In this document: positions 1 through 9,523 of the stretch, piece by piece
Numbering within the stretch: position 1 is the first letter of the stretch
Layout of the letters: each line of letters begins with the position of its first letter
Source of the DNA: Strongyloides papillosus
Taxonomy: Eukaryota > Nematoda > Chromadorea > Rhabditida > Strongyloididae
Direction of reading: 5' to 3'
DNA length: 64,000 bases
Assembly (NCBI GenBank): GCA_005656395.1
Contig: SRSI01000045.1
Coordinates: forward strand, 62,001-126,000
The notes under the pieces: generated by a model
Databases searched by the model: none
Told to the model about the DNA's origin: nothing
The model's input: the letters and a program-made list of their open reading frames with translations, nothing else
Translations under genes and position numbers: made by a program

Positions 1-1060
1 TAAACCAAGGTCCTCTGTTATACGTATTTTTAAAATTTTATTAACAACTTCAGAATTGAATGAAAAATGTTCTAACAATCTTCCCTTGATTTAATAATTT
101 ATGTGTTTTTTCCAATTGTTTCATAATTAGTTTTTTTTTTGTAATTTTTGTATTCCATTTACATAAGTTATCATAGTTGAAATTAATATTTGTTTCAAAA
201 TCAAAAAAAGTAAAAGATAAATCATAAGTATATTGTACATTTAAAGCATAAAGTTTACTTGCTTTTTTTATACTTGCTCATTTTTTTTCTACTTGAACAC
301 TCATTTTTATGTGCCCATGATCTGAACGAACAATAAATGTTTTTCAGTTCGTTATATTGACATTTTCAACATGTTTTAAACTGGATACTAAGAAATAGTC
401 AATACCTAAAAATGCTGTTCCATTTAAAAAGTATAATCTCCATCTTCTATTTCTTTGTTTTACAAATAAATATTTAATATATTGAATACGCTCATTGCTG
501 AAAACTTATTCACCAAATCATCCTCGTTTTTTCTTTTATAATCTAAATGATAAAATCAGCATTTATTTTTCTTTTTTTAAATACCTCGTAATTTACAATT
601 TGAATCATTAACAACTATTTTAAAATTAGCAATAGTTTTTGTAAATTTTAAAAACTTATCAAAAGAAGATTCTCTTTCCTGTAGAGAATGCTGATTTGTT
701 AGTGCATAGCTAATTACATAGAAGAGCGTTCTTTTTAATGTTTTAAATAGAATTTTTCTTAAACATAACTTTTGAATTCAACAAATTTTATTTATTGTGC
801 ATATTCTTTCCTCACAATGAATCGTTTTCCACCAATTCTTTTATCAGATTTATCTACGAAAAAATGATAGGTTTGCTAAAACAAAATTTTCTTCTATTTT
901 ACGTTTTGTTTTACAAAAATCTAAAATCATCATATTTACTTTTGTTATATTCTCCGTCGATATTTTTAAGTCAGAATTCACTTTCAAACTGCATACATTT
1001 TAAGGTAGAATTTTATATCGACTTTGTTATTAAATTCTCTGATCATCATCCTTAGATGAA
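1..1060 (-). pseudogene. Decayed non-LTR retrotransposon, endonuclease region (partial at window edge)
   Basis: No open frame survives, but translating the minus strand in pieces gives the ordered signature of the apurinic-type endonuclease (exonuclease-endonuclease-phosphatase fold) that starts the ORF of LINE elements. From about 1060 downwards: GGKRFIVRKEY (like the GVGF-strand), then SYALTN (for the usual YAPTN), KIVVNDSNCKLRG (for GDFNA...G), GIDYFLVSS (for IDYILVS) and RSDHGHIKM (for SDH, the catalytic Asp-His). Stop codons and frame changes separate the pieces. The residues beyond SDH, reading off the left edge, look like the linker before a reverse transcriptase, which would lie outside the window. 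RTE-like or a related clade is possible. The domain is inferred from motif order only. Confidence 0.6.
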
Positions 1061-1389
1061 ACTAGAGTCTTTCAAAATGATACTAGATTTTAATATAATT
1101 AAAAAAACAATTTAAAATTTGAAGAAAAAATATTATTAAAGTGACCATCACCACATAGAAAACAGCGAGTTATCGATTTTTTGTTATAAATTTGGCTAAA
1201 TTTTTGACATCATGTAAATTAAAACTATTATTTTCCATCTAAAGGAAGTAAATTTATTTATTTCAAAATCATAAATCTCGAACAAAAATTATAGCTCTAA
1301 TTATCAATATTATTATTTTTGTTGGAACACAAAAATATTAAATATAAATTTCAAATAATATCAATATTCATTTGCAAATACAATTGAAG
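1061..1389. other. AT-rich spacer upstream of secreted-protein gene
   Basis: No gene seen. Part of it (about 1255-1310) closely resembles, in inverted orientation, the sequence upstream of the related gene at 8960-9481 (shared run CGAACAAAAATTATAG versus TGAACAAAAATCATAG). The two genes therefore share promoter ancestry as well as coding sequence. Confidence 0.5.
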
Positions 1390-1398
1390 TATATAAAG
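1390..1398 (+). promoter_or_regulatory. TATA box of secreted basic protein gene
   Basis: TATATAAAG lies 34 bases before the ATG at 1432. The related gene on the minus strand has TATAAATA at the equivalent place (9516-9523), inside a block that aligns between the two promoters. The short distance implies a very short leader and no trans-splice site. Confidence 0.5.
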
Positions 1399-1431
1399 AT
1401 CAAAAATGTATTAATTTTATCAGGAGTAAAA

Positions 1432-1959
1432 ATGAAATATTTAATTTCGTTTTCTATTTTAGCTATCGCTACTTTTATAAGTTTGAGTGAAACTAGAAAA
1501 CTTTCACGTGAGATTGAAAAAGATGAGAGACAAGATCGTAAAAAATGGGAACCCTATTATAGATGTCATAAGACTTCAGAAATTGTTAAGATGGCTATTA
1601 GACAATACAATCGTGATCATCATACACATTACAGAAAAAAGAGAATATTATTAGCAGAGAAAACAGTAGAACGACCATTGAAAATTAGAGTATTTTTCAA
1701 GGCATGTACTAAAACTTGTAAAAGACATTCAAAATATAGAAAAAATAGTAGAAGATCTAGAAGGCACAGAAAAACTTGTGATACCTTCCGTGCTACATTT
1801 GAAAAAGAAGGCCGTGCTGAAGAACCTACAATACGGGTCAAAAAATTAGATGGTAAAGAGGATAAAAAAGAACATCGCCCAACTGGACGAGATACAACAA
1901 GACCTTCGAGACAATCATTACCTGAAAGAAGACAAAGAGGTAGAAGTAGAAGAGAATAA
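1432..1959 (+). CDS. Secreted basic cysteine-containing protein, possible divergent cystatin fold (copy A)
   Basis: 175 residues from ATG 1432. The open frame runs further upstream, but only this start gives a clean signal peptide (MKYLISFSILAIATF..., about 18 residues) with a TATA box in front. The mature protein is extremely rich in Arg and Lys, has four cysteines (YYRC, FKAC, TKTC, KTCDTFRA) and ends in a basic tail (RRQRGRSRRE). A helix-like stretch IVKMAIRQYN followed by strands KIRVFFKACTKTC and CDTFRATF and then IRVKKLDG is shared with the minus-strand gene at 8960-9481 and the broken copy near 10.75-11.2 kb. The order helix, then paired strands with Cys, recalls cystatins, but the QxVxG inhibitory loop is not visible. 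No named family is recognised. Function is unknown; secretion and strong positive charge are what the sequence shows. Confidence 0.75.
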   Translation: MKYLISFSILAIATFISLSETRKLSREIEKDERQDRKKWEPYYRCHKTSEIVKMAIRQYNRDHHTHYRKKRILLAEKTVERPLKIRVFFKACTKTCKRHSKYRKNSRRSRRHRKTCDTFRATFEKEGRAEEPTIRVKKLDGKEDKKEHRPTGRDTTRPSRQSLPERRQRGRSRRE

Positions 1960-2299
1960 GTTTTTGAAAAGAAATCGGACAAAATTAAATCAAATAAAAA
2001 CTATAATGAATAACTACATACATCAAATTATAAAAAAAATTAAATACATTTACAATTATAAGATTTTAAGCATTTTTTTCATCATTAACATATGATTGCA
2101 AAATTATTGTTTAAAATGTATTATAAAATTTAAGAATGTATATGTTATTTATTTAAATTGTTTTTTACCTTTTCATATTGAAATTTTCTAGAGTAGTTAT
2201 TTTCTAAAGTTTATATAAATCGAGATTTTTTTTATATACTCATTGTTACATCATTTTTAACAATTGATGAATTGGTTGAGGAATTTTTCAATAATCTTC
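1960..2299 (+). repeat. 3' flank duplicated downstream of the broken paralogue
   Basis: About 1990-2160 aligns in the same orientation with about 11285-11445, downstream of the broken copy: shared strings include TCAAATTATAAAAAA/TTAAATTATAAAAAA, ATTTTAAGCA(A)TTTTTTTCATCATTAA and TTATTGTTTAAAAT. This places copy A and the broken copy as the two products of a duplication that included their 3' flanks. Confidence 0.6.
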
Positions 2300-2646
2300 A
2301 CAGAAAAAAAGAGACACACATTTGCGTAAAATGTAATAAATTTGACCCATTTAAAAAAAATTTGAATTTTCTTGATTTGCGGCTAATTTTAAAGCAAACA
2401 TTTTATACAAAAAATAAAAGCAATAATTAAAATAAGTTTTTATTTTTATATTTTATTTTTGTTATTCTAAAACTTAAGTTATTTTCTACAATACATTTTA
2501 AAATACAATATTAGAATTTAACTTATTATAAGATTAAAAAATGCTTTTATAAAGAGTATTTATCAACATATGATAGTATTTTTTAAATATTTTTCAATTG
2601 TTTGAATTACTATAAATTAGATTTTTATATATAATACTACGTTTTC

Positions 2647-2745
2647 AAACTAGTTTACTTTCCAGTTATCTTGCTATAAGGTTCCCATTGTCTCGTACCG
2701 ATATTGTACGTATAAATACACACTTTTTTACCTGATCCGCCATTC
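2647..2745 (+). repeat. Left inverted terminal repeat of DIRS element
   Basis: 99 bp, exactly the reverse complement of 6973-7071. A further 16 bp to the left (2631-2646) are not in the right repeat but are copied in the internal complementary region. The repeat holds a likely promoter (TATAAATA, about 2711-2718) ahead of the ATG at 2799. Confidence 0.93.
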
Positions 2746-2798
2746 TTTCTATTGTCTCGATATCTGTACGTATATTGTAATCAAATTGTTTATCTATC

Positions 2799-5477
2799 AT
2801 GGAAATGTCTGAATTTCAAGAAAGCATGGAAGCTATGCGTGAAACAATAATGGCATTATCTCCTGATGAAAGAGAAAGATTCAGAAGAGAACTGTCTAGC
2901 GAAGAAGCGGTTGAATTTTATGACATAATTGTTAATGAACTTCATGATAATGAAGAGAATGGTGGTGGTGACTTGAAAGAAAAATTTACCGCCTTAATGA
3001 ATATGAGAGGGAAATTAAATATATCTCATTTAATCGAGCAGACTAAGGTAATTGAAGGTGATCAAGAATTTATGAATGATTTTCTCGCCATCGTTGGAGG
3101 AGGATCTACATCTAAAGAAACGAGAGAGCAGTTGAAAAAAGAAATTGGAAAACCTAACATCAACCCCCCAGCATTAGCTCCTGAATTTAAAAAATGGATA
3201 AAAAGAAGTAAAGATGTAAATGCACGTGAAGAAAAACTATCTGACTTGACATCGTTTATGTTGATGGCGGGCATACTATTATCAAAGAATGAACGTAAAA
3301 GTCATGAAGAATTAGCAAAGATATTAGCCCATGCCACAAGATTGGTAATTGACCTGAGAAGAAAAAATCTTTTTGAATTTTTTAATATCCCAACTGAAAG
3401 GGAAGAAGTTGTAACGTGGTCTGATGAAATTTTGTCTCAGAATGAAAAAGATAGAATAAAAGAGGTCAGAAAAGAAAATGGTTTAAAGATGATTAGATAT
3501 AATGCAGCAAAATATACTAATTCAAGAATATACCCACCATATAATCAAAGGTACGTTTTCTGGAAAAGTATTACAGATGATGAGTATGTACTAAAAATAA
3601 TTAGAGAGGGTTATCGTATCCCCATTAGTGAATTTCCTCATCCATGTAGATGTACTACATATGAAAAGTATTTTAGTGATAGTGATAATGAATTTATCAC
3701 AAAAGAAGTCCAGCGCATGCAAGATGAAAAAATTATTTCCCCTCTAAGTGACATTGAATTAGAAAATTGTAGATATCATTTAAATCCGATATTCGTTCAT
3801 CACGGTACAAAAAAAGATAGAATAATAGTTGACTGTAGAAATTTAAATAGTGTCGTTAAGGTTGAGAAATTTACTTATGAATCTATCGAATTTGTAAGCT
3901 CCTTATTATATTCAAAAAGATTATTTGTGACAAGCATTGATCTGTCCAGTGCATACCATGCTATTTATATTCACAAAGATAGCCAGTACTTATTATGTTT
4001 CAAATTTAAAGGTCGTGTCTATAAGTTCCATAGACTTGTATTTGGTTTGTCTACAGCCCCATATATATTTCAACGCATACTGAAAGTCCCATTGAATAAA
4101 TTTAGAGAAAGGTCGTCAATTCTCTTATCATCTTACTTAGATGACATAATATTAATAGCAGAGGAGCGTAGTAATCTTCATGAAGAAACCAAGGCATTAT
4201 GTCAATTATTGAATAAATGTGGATTCAGTATTAATTACATAAAATCTGTACTAGAACCTAGTAGAGAACTAGAACACCTTGGATATATAATAAATTTGAA
4301 TAATAACTGTATTGTAGTTAATAATAAACGAATATCTAAAATATTGAATTTAATTGATGATATAATTAATAGAAAAAGAATATCTTACCGTAAATTAGCG
4401 TGCCTACTTGGAACTGCGATATCTATGAAATTTGTTTATGATAGCATAATGTTATATATTACTCCACTGTACGGAGTCTTAACATATGGGCTGATAGAGT
4501 TGAAAAAATCCTATGATAGCATGGTATCAATAACTAAAAAAGAGATAGATGCGTTGAAAGATTTAAAAACCTACGTGGTAAAAAACATGGGAGTCCCTGT
4601 AATTCATGATATAAAAGAAAAATTCGTGAACGTATTCACGGACGCCAGTAATGAGTCAATGGACATATATATTAGAGAATTTGATGTAAAAATTTCCCGT
4701 AAATTTGGTAAAATTGAGAGAGATTGGCACATAAATATAAAAGAGCTACATGCCATAAAAATATCCATGGATATTCTCCTGGAGGAACTACGTATAAGAA
4801 AGATTGAATTACATGAGGTTAATATAGTATCACACTGTGACAATATGACTGCGCGTAGTTGGGTATTAAAGAAAAAAGGTGATTCTGAACTTGTTCACGA
4901 TATAGTACATAAGATAGTTACATGTACCTCTGCGTTCCATAAATTCACGATCTTGTATATTCCAGGAGACCACAATTTAGTGGCGGATCTTTTGAGCAGG
5001 GATATGGAGTTAACATATCACCATATAGATCTCCAATGGAATTTAATGGAGCAGAATTTAATGAACGTAAACGTAGAAGCTCCAAAGGATGGCCTTCTCA
5101 TCCAAAAAATAAAAAAGTTGCTAAAAAATGATGATGTGGAAATTGTCGCTAGAAATAGTCCAATTTATAACAACATTGAATATTTAAATTATTTCATTAA
5201 TTGTATGCATGGTAATGATAATAAAATTTATGTTTACTTCCCTCCTGTAAAATATATAAGTAGCCTATTAAAAACAACATACCTGTGTGGTAAAAAACCA
5301 GTATTAATTGCTCCATGTATTTTAGAGACACCGTGGAAGGTGAGACAAATATACAAGGGGTACTTCACAATGAAAATAATAAATGTACTGAAGAAAAAAG
5401 AGATGCAAGAGATGAGGACATCGTCACCCATAAGGAGGTGGATGTTGGTGGAGTTAATACCAAAAAATATAGCATAA
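2799..5477 (+). CDS. Gag-like / reverse transcriptase / RNase H polyprotein of DIRS element
   Basis: 892 residues in one frame. Residues 1-230 are charged and helical and take the place of Gag, with no zinc knuckle. The reverse transcriptase follows (about 290-530) with the DLSSAYHAI strand, FGLSTAPYIFQR and the catalytic YLDD at 446-449. The RNase H domain (about 610-735) keeps its acidic residues: D615 in FTDAS, E649 in KELHA, D681 in HCDN, D730 in VADLLSR. The C-terminal part (FPPVKYISSLLK, IAPCILETPWK) resembles the tail that follows RNase H in DIRS/Ngaro elements. The methyltransferase-like domain of some DIRS elements is not evident. The enzyme would copy the element RNA into DNA before circle formation. 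ATG 2799 is the first in frame, 54 bases after the end of the left inverted repeat. Confidence 0.92.
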   Translation: MEMSEFQESMEAMRETIMALSPDERERFRRELSSEEAVEFYDIIVNELHDNEENGGGDLKEKFTALMNMRGKLNISHLIEQTKVIEGDQEFMNDFLAIVGGGSTSKETREQLKKEIGKPNINPPALAPEFKKWIKRSKDVNAREEKLSDLTSFMLMAGILLSKNERKSHEELAKILAHATRLVIDLRRKNLFEFFNIPTEREEVVTWSDEILSQNEKDRIKEVRKENGLKMIRYNAAKYTNSRIYPPYNQRYVFWKSITDDEYVLKIIREGYRIPISEFPHPCRCTTYEKYFSDSDNEFITKEVQRMQDEKIISPLSDIELENCRYHLNPIFVHHGTKKDRIIVDCRNLNSVVKVEKFTYESIEFVSSLLYSKRLFVTSIDLSSAYHAIYIHKDSQYLLCFKFKGRVYKFHRLVFGLSTAPYIFQRILKVPLNKFRERSSILLSSYLDDIILIAEERSNLHEETKALCQLLNKCGFSINYIKSVLEPSRELEHLGYIINLNNNCIVVNNKRISKILNLIDDIINRKRISYRKLACLLGTAISMKFVYDSIMLYITPLYGVLTYGLIELKKSYDSMVSITKKEIDALKDLKTYVVKNMGVPVIHDIKEKFVNVFTDASNESMDIYIREFDVKISRKFGKIERDWHINIKELHAIKISMDILLEELRIRKIELHEVNIVSHCDNMTARSWVLKKKGDSELVHDIVHKIVTCTSAFHKFTILYIPGDHNLVADLLSRDMELTYHHIDLQWNLMEQNLMNVNVEAPKDGLLIQKIKKLLKNDDVEIVARNSPIYNNIEYLNYFINCMHGNDNKIYVYFPPVKYISSLLKTTYLCGKKPVLIAPCILETPWKVRQIYKGYFTMKIINVLKKKEMQEMRTSSPIRRWMLVELIPKNIA

Positions 5478-6403
5478 AATTATCACTTGACAATATAAAT
5501 GAGAGTTTAAACAATTTGGGCATTAGTAAACAGGCCATTGATTGGTTTTGGCGAGGGTATAGAAAAAATTCAGTAAAATGCATTGAAACAATTTTGAACC
5601 ACTGGGAGAGCTTCACAAACCAGTTGGAGTATTTTGAGTTTAAAGACGTGTGCGAGTTTATAATATATCTAAATGAAAAAGTTGGACCGTCATCTGTAAA
5701 AACTTACATTAATTATTTCATGGTAATACTGTCGCTAAATGATGTAACATTGAGTAAAAAAGAACGAGAAGTCATAAAAAAGATAATAAAAGGCATATCC
5801 GATGATACAATTATTGTAGGTGAATACAGAACCACATGGTCAGTAGAAGATGCCATAGAAAAACTTAAAACTGTTCTTGTGAGTGAGGCTGACCATAGTT
5901 CCCATATCGCCAGAAAACTGGCATTTCTTATCCTCCTAAAGCATCCATTTAGAATGCACGAACTCCATAGCATCATCAGAGAGAATATTAGAATTGATGG
6001 TAACACTATATTTATAACTCTACCAACAGTAACCAAAACAATGAATCCAGGGACAACCATAAAGATAGTTGACTTCGATGAAGATGAATTAAGAATAAGT
6101 AAACATTATAATTTATATTGTGCTAAGATATGTCCAAAAAAGGTGATAAAGAAAGGCCGTATTGTCACACCTTTATGGATAAAAGATGATGGTGAAGAAG
6201 TACACTTGTTGACATTGCAGAACTGGGTGAGAAAGATATTGACGATGATTGGGATTGATGAAAATCCTCATTCAGTAAGATCAGCAGTAGTTTCCGGTGA
6301 AAGGGAAAAAAGAACACCCATTGAAAAAATTTTAGAGCTCGGTAGATGGAGAAATGGAGACACTCTTAAAACATATTATTCGAAACCAATTGTTAATATG
6401 TAA
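5315..6403 (+). CDS. Tyrosine recombinase (integrase) of DIRS element
   Basis: 362 residues in the -1 frame relative to the upstream polyprotein, overlapping it by 163 bases. Expression is either from ATG 5315 or by a shift in the overlap, where an A6 run lies at 5394-5399. An N-terminal SAM-like core-binding region (about 60-140) is followed by the catalytic domain, with R213 in PFRMHEL, H319 and R322 in NPHSVR, W in GRWRNGDT and the nucleophile Y354 or Y355 in KTYYSK. These are the Arg, His-x-x-Arg and Tyr of the lambda-integrase fold. In DIRS-like elements this enzyme joins circular element DNA to the target without duplicating it. The neighbours and the inverted repeats fit that role fully. 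Confidence 0.92.
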   Translation: MYFRDTVEGETNIQGVLHNENNKCTEEKRDARDEDIVTHKEVDVGGVNTKKYSIKLSLDNINESLNNLGISKQAIDWFWRGYRKNSVKCIETILNHWESFTNQLEYFEFKDVCEFIIYLNEKVGPSSVKTYINYFMVILSLNDVTLSKKEREVIKKIIKGISDDTIIVGEYRTTWSVEDAIEKLKTVLVSEADHSSHIARKLAFLILLKHPFRMHELHSIIRENIRIDGNTIFITLPTVTKTMNPGTTIKIVDFDEDELRISKHYNLYCAKICPKKVIKKGRIVTPLWIKDDGEEVHLLTLQNWVRKILTMIGIDENPHSVRSAVVSGEREKRTPIEKILELGRWRNGDTLKTYYSKPIVNM

Positions 6404-6790
6404 GAGACTCTAATGTCATCGTAAAAAGAAGGAATTAAATATATTAGGTTACATGTTGCATATTAGATAGTTAAGTATTATTTTATGTTATATGTTGTAT
6501 ATTAGATGTATAAGATTCATTATATGTTATATATTGTAAAATCATGCATTTATTATATTCATATGTATAGTTAATGGTAAAATAATCAAGCTTATATTTA
6601 TGCATAACAATAGTTATTTAACAATTGTATAATACATTGATGATATTAACATGAAGTCTATAATGATACTTTAACCTTATAATAACATATATTAAAGAGG
6701 TCATCATCAACTATTAGTTGGTTAATGATAAGGAACCCTATACCAAATATAACAATCGTAGTGCCAATTTTTTGACACTTCCGTCTTATT

Positions 6791-6916
6791 AGCAAGATAA
6801 CTGGAAAGTAAACTAGTTTGAAAACGTAGTATTATTGGTAATAATCCCAGCTTGCCGAAGACAAGCGTAGGGATTATTGAAATAATACTAGTTGAGAAAC
6901 TAGTTTACTTTCCAGT
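6791..6916 (+). repeat. Internal complementary region of DIRS element
   Basis: 6791-6835 is the exact reverse complement of the left end (2631-2675). 6837-6916 is the exact reverse complement of the right end (7052-7131). The single base 6836 between them stands for the joint. This is the DIRS-1 plan, in which the region templates the junction of the circular replication intermediate. Confidence 0.93.
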
Positions 6917-6972
6917 AACCCACCACCCACCCTAGCCTGATGAAGCCAAAAAATTGGCAATGTTTCCACGAG

Positions 6973-7071
6973 GAATGGCGGATCAGGTAAAAAAGTGTGT
7001 ATTTATACGTACAATATCGGTACGAGACAATGGGAACCTTATAGCAAGATAACTGGAAAGTAAACTAGTTT
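6973..7071 (+). repeat. Right inverted terminal repeat of DIRS element
   Basis: Exact reverse complement of 2647-2745. It is followed by a 60-bp right-end extension (7072-7131) found nowhere on the left but copied in the internal complementary region. Confidence 0.93.
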
Positions 7072-7088
7072 CTCAACTAGTATTATTT

Positions 7089-7129
7089 CAATAATCCCTA
7101 CGCTTGTCTTCGGCAAGCTGGGATTATTA
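7089..7129 (+). other. Terminal stem-loop at right end of DIRS element
   Basis: AATAATCCC...GCTTG pairs with CAAGC...GGGATTATT around a short loop containing CTTCGG, a stable tetraloop when in RNA. The same hairpin appears, inverted, in the internal complementary region (about 6839-6879). It may mark the RNA 3' end or the recombinase joint; that is inference. Confidence 0.6.
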
Positions 7130-7751
7130 CCAAAAATCATACGCATCTGATAACTCAAGTTTTTTATACTGTTTTTCAAGATTATTTTAAAAGTCAAACT
7201 TATTAAAAGTTTTAAACCATTATATGTTTTGTTCATAATAAAAATAATTTTTAAATATTTTAATAAAAAAAATTATAAAATACTAAGATAATATACCTAA
7301 TTTATAGCAATTTGTGCTGTCAAATAATTATTGCTTTTCGTTATTATTCCTATGAAATTTTTAAATTTCCAAAATTATTGTTGTTTTTAGAATGTTTGAA
7401 ATATAGATTTTTGTTAAAACGTTAAAAACTTTAGATGAAATTGACTTCCAATATAATACCTTGTAGTATATTATAAAAAATAAATTAGATTCTAAAATAA
7501 GTATGATATTTTTAAAATTACTGAGATTAAATAAAGGTTACATAACTTCAAAAATATCAAAAGCATATATTTTTATATTAAAACAACCAAATTTATACGA
7601 CAACCCAACATTTTGCGCCATTTGAAACATTTTTGTTATTGCTTTATAATTTTAAAATTTGAAAAAAATTTGATTTTTTTTAAATGATGTGAAATTTTTA
7701 ATTTATTTTATGTAGGATTGTCAAAATTTGTTCCTTTTTATTTTTCTCTGT

Positions 7752-8959
7752 ATTCGAGAAATTATGCTATAATTACTTTTAAAAAATTTAAAATAAATCA
7801 AATTAATGATTGTATTAATAATTTGAGACAGCTATATTTGTACTATTTTAGATATTAAACATATATAACGTAGAATAAACAACTTTTCTTATTTCCATAA
7901 CAATACTAAAACGATTTGTTATTGTTTAAAACTTTTTTTTGGCCCAAAATAATATTGCCATATTAAAGAATTTATTTTTGCAAATAATTCAATTTCACAT
8001 CTTGAAACAATTTAATAGAAAATAAAAAAAACATTAAGTTAGCATAAACAAATAATATTCAACCAATCAGCTAATCTTCATAAAATGAGCATAATACTAC
8101 AGATTCAATGAAACATCTTTATAAAATGAAATGATTTATAATATTACAAAAATGATTATTTATAACACATTTCTTGAAAAACTCAAACAAGGTGAGACAA
8201 GCAAAAATTAAACACCCACTTTTATATGCTTAAACAATAGCTCTAGATAACATATTACCACAGGCCAAAAGTAGCTTCATATTTCCACCTTGCGCTTTTT
8301 TATGACTTTGAAAAATTTTGGATAATGATAACGCATCTCAAAATTATTTTATAAACCATAACAAAGTATATATTATTCTTCACCATTTTTAAGTACTTAT
8401 TTACCAATATAAATTTTGAAAAAATATTATTTTTAAGTAGATTTTCACACACGAAATTACAAGAAGAGAAGAACCCGAATCTTGAAAATACTAAATTCGG
8501 ATTTAGTGTGTTTGAAAATCTATATAAACTTTTAAATTATTAAGATCTTTTCGAGAAAGAAAGTTTTTCAGGATTTTATAGACTATAATATCATATATTT
8601 ATATATAAAAAAAACCAAGGTTTCGAATGCTTTAATCTGGAAAGATACATTTAATTCTATCTGTATATTATTAAAAAATCTTATGATTATTTTTAAAATG
8701 TTTTATAAAAGGATTAAAAATGATAATCTACGTTGTACAACTATAAATAATTATAAATATGAAGTATTAAGAAAATCTAGCCTCTGTCGACGAGTATAAA
8801 TTTTCTTGGAGCTGGTTTTATTTGTAATTTCATAAATATAATTGTATTTTTATATCCCACAAAACTAGATCATGATTTTCTTATTTTTCTTTATTTATTG
8901 TTACTTTAGTTTTTATTTTTTCTTCTTTCTTGGTGGAGCTGTTGCAAGCTTAGAAATTG
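7752..8959. other. AT-rich spacer, no gene recognised
   Basis: No long frame, RNA gene or clear repeat was recognised between repeat X copy 1 and the minus-strand secreted-protein gene. Confidence 0.5.
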
Positions 8960-9481
8960 TTAATGGCGGCGGTATTTAATTATTAAAGAACATGAATTAC
9001 CATTGTCAAGTCTAGTAACATTTAGTCTTAAATTGCCGCGTTTTATATCATCTTTAAATATAGCTTGAAATTTATCACAACGCGATTTGCATTCAGTAAG
9101 CTTAATTTCTTTTTCTTTTTTACATTTTTTACTTTTTTTACCTTTTTTATCTTTTTTACAAGGTTTTGTTACTTCAGATGCCTTACATCTCTTTGCACTA
9201 TATTTTACTCTATATCTCCACGAGCGATCAATTTTTCTTTTTGCTGTTGCGTCTACATGTTCAAATTTGAATTTGAAACTTTTATAACCACACTTATAAT
9301 ATAGTTTTGTTGCCTCTTTAGCAATTATTTCAGCATTGAAAGGTTTCTTTCCTTCCCAAGGATGCCAATCATCTTGTCTAAATGGAGAAGGAGCAGGTCC
9401 ACGTGCGACTCCTACAAATTTTGCTCTTATAGTTACGAAAATGGCAATAGCTGATATAATAAAAGTAATCAAATATTTCAT
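8960..9481 (-). CDS. Secreted lysine-rich cysteine-containing protein, possible divergent cystatin fold (copy C)
   Basis: 173 residues from ATG 9481, the start that aligns with copy A in both signal peptide (MKYLITFIISAIAIF) and promoter. After the signal come a helix-like EIIAKEATKLYYKC, strands FKFKFEHVDATAK and WRYRVKYSAKRC, a Lys/Cys-rich insert (CKKDKKGKKSKKCKK), and ECKSRCDKFQAIF then LRLNVTRLDN. Copy A has the last two as CDTFRATF and IRVKKLDG. Cysteines and strand pattern suggest a cystatin-like fold without the inhibitory loop; this is inference. An alternative 3' end is possible. A GTAATT donor after GACAATG and a TTTCTAAG acceptor would replace the last ten residues by a longer Lys-rich tail ending near 8885, closer in style to copy A. 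Oriented opposite to copies A and B. Confidence 0.72.
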   Translation of the reverse strand: MKYLITFIISAIAIFVTIRAKFVGVARGPAPSPFRQDDWHPWEGKKPFNAEIIAKEATKLYYKCGYKSFKFKFEHVDATAKRKIDRSWRYRVKYSAKRCKASEVTKPCKKDKKGKKSKKCKKEKEIKLTECKSRCDKFQAIFKDDIKRGNLRLNVTRLDNGNSCSLIIKYRRH

Positions 9482-9515
9482 TTTGAATCCCAATAAAAAT
9501 GATAAATTCTTAACC

Positions 9516-9523
9516 TATTTATA
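9516..9523 (-). promoter_or_regulatory. TATA box of copy C
   Basis: TATAAATA on the minus strand, 34 bases before the ATG. The block from ACAATTAAAGTATAAATA to the ATG aligns with the copy A promoter. Confidence 0.5.

Larger units (their letters stand above)
2631..7131 (+). mobile_element. Intact DIRS-type tyrosine-recombinase retrotransposon (about 4.5 kb)
   Basis: Both ends, the internal complementary region and both long ORFs are present without visible damage. Ends are fixed in two independent ways. The internal complementary region copies the joined ends of the element as they would sit in a circle, and the sister copy of repeat X (empty site near 10.14 kb) lacks the insertion. Inverted terminal repeats of 99 bp are identical base for base. 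The order is gag/RT/RNase H, then an overlapping tyrosine recombinase. There is no DDE integrase and no target duplication, as expected for an element that inserts by recombinase from a circular DNA. Perfect repeats and open frames argue for a young, possibly still active copy. Confidence 0.92.
2300..7751 (+). repeat. AT-rich repeat X, copy 1 (~0.96 kb), split by the DIRS element
   Basis: 2300-2630 plus 7132-7751 together match 9795-10752 along their whole length in the same orientation. Matching landmarks: ACAGAAAAAAA...TTTGCGTAAAATG near the left end, TTTTCTTGATTTGCGGCTAATTTTA, TAAAACGTTAAAAACTTTA, GAGATTAAATAAAGGTTACAT, CAACCCAACATTTTGCGCC, and GTCAAAATTTGTTCCTTTTTA at the right end. The outer ends look like weak inverted repeats (ACAGAAAAA at left, TTTTTCTCTGT at right). 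This would suit a non-autonomous DNA element, but no transposase or clear target duplication is seen. Confidence 0.6.

Noticed and set aside
1629..1982. 117-codon frame antisense to the secreted protein gene
   Set aside because: Shadow of an Arg/Lys-rich gene, whose purine-rich codons give few stops on the other strand.
2631..7131. LTR retrotransposon
   Set aside because: Terminal repeats are inverted, there is a tyrosine recombinase rather than a DDE integrase, no protease, and no target duplication.
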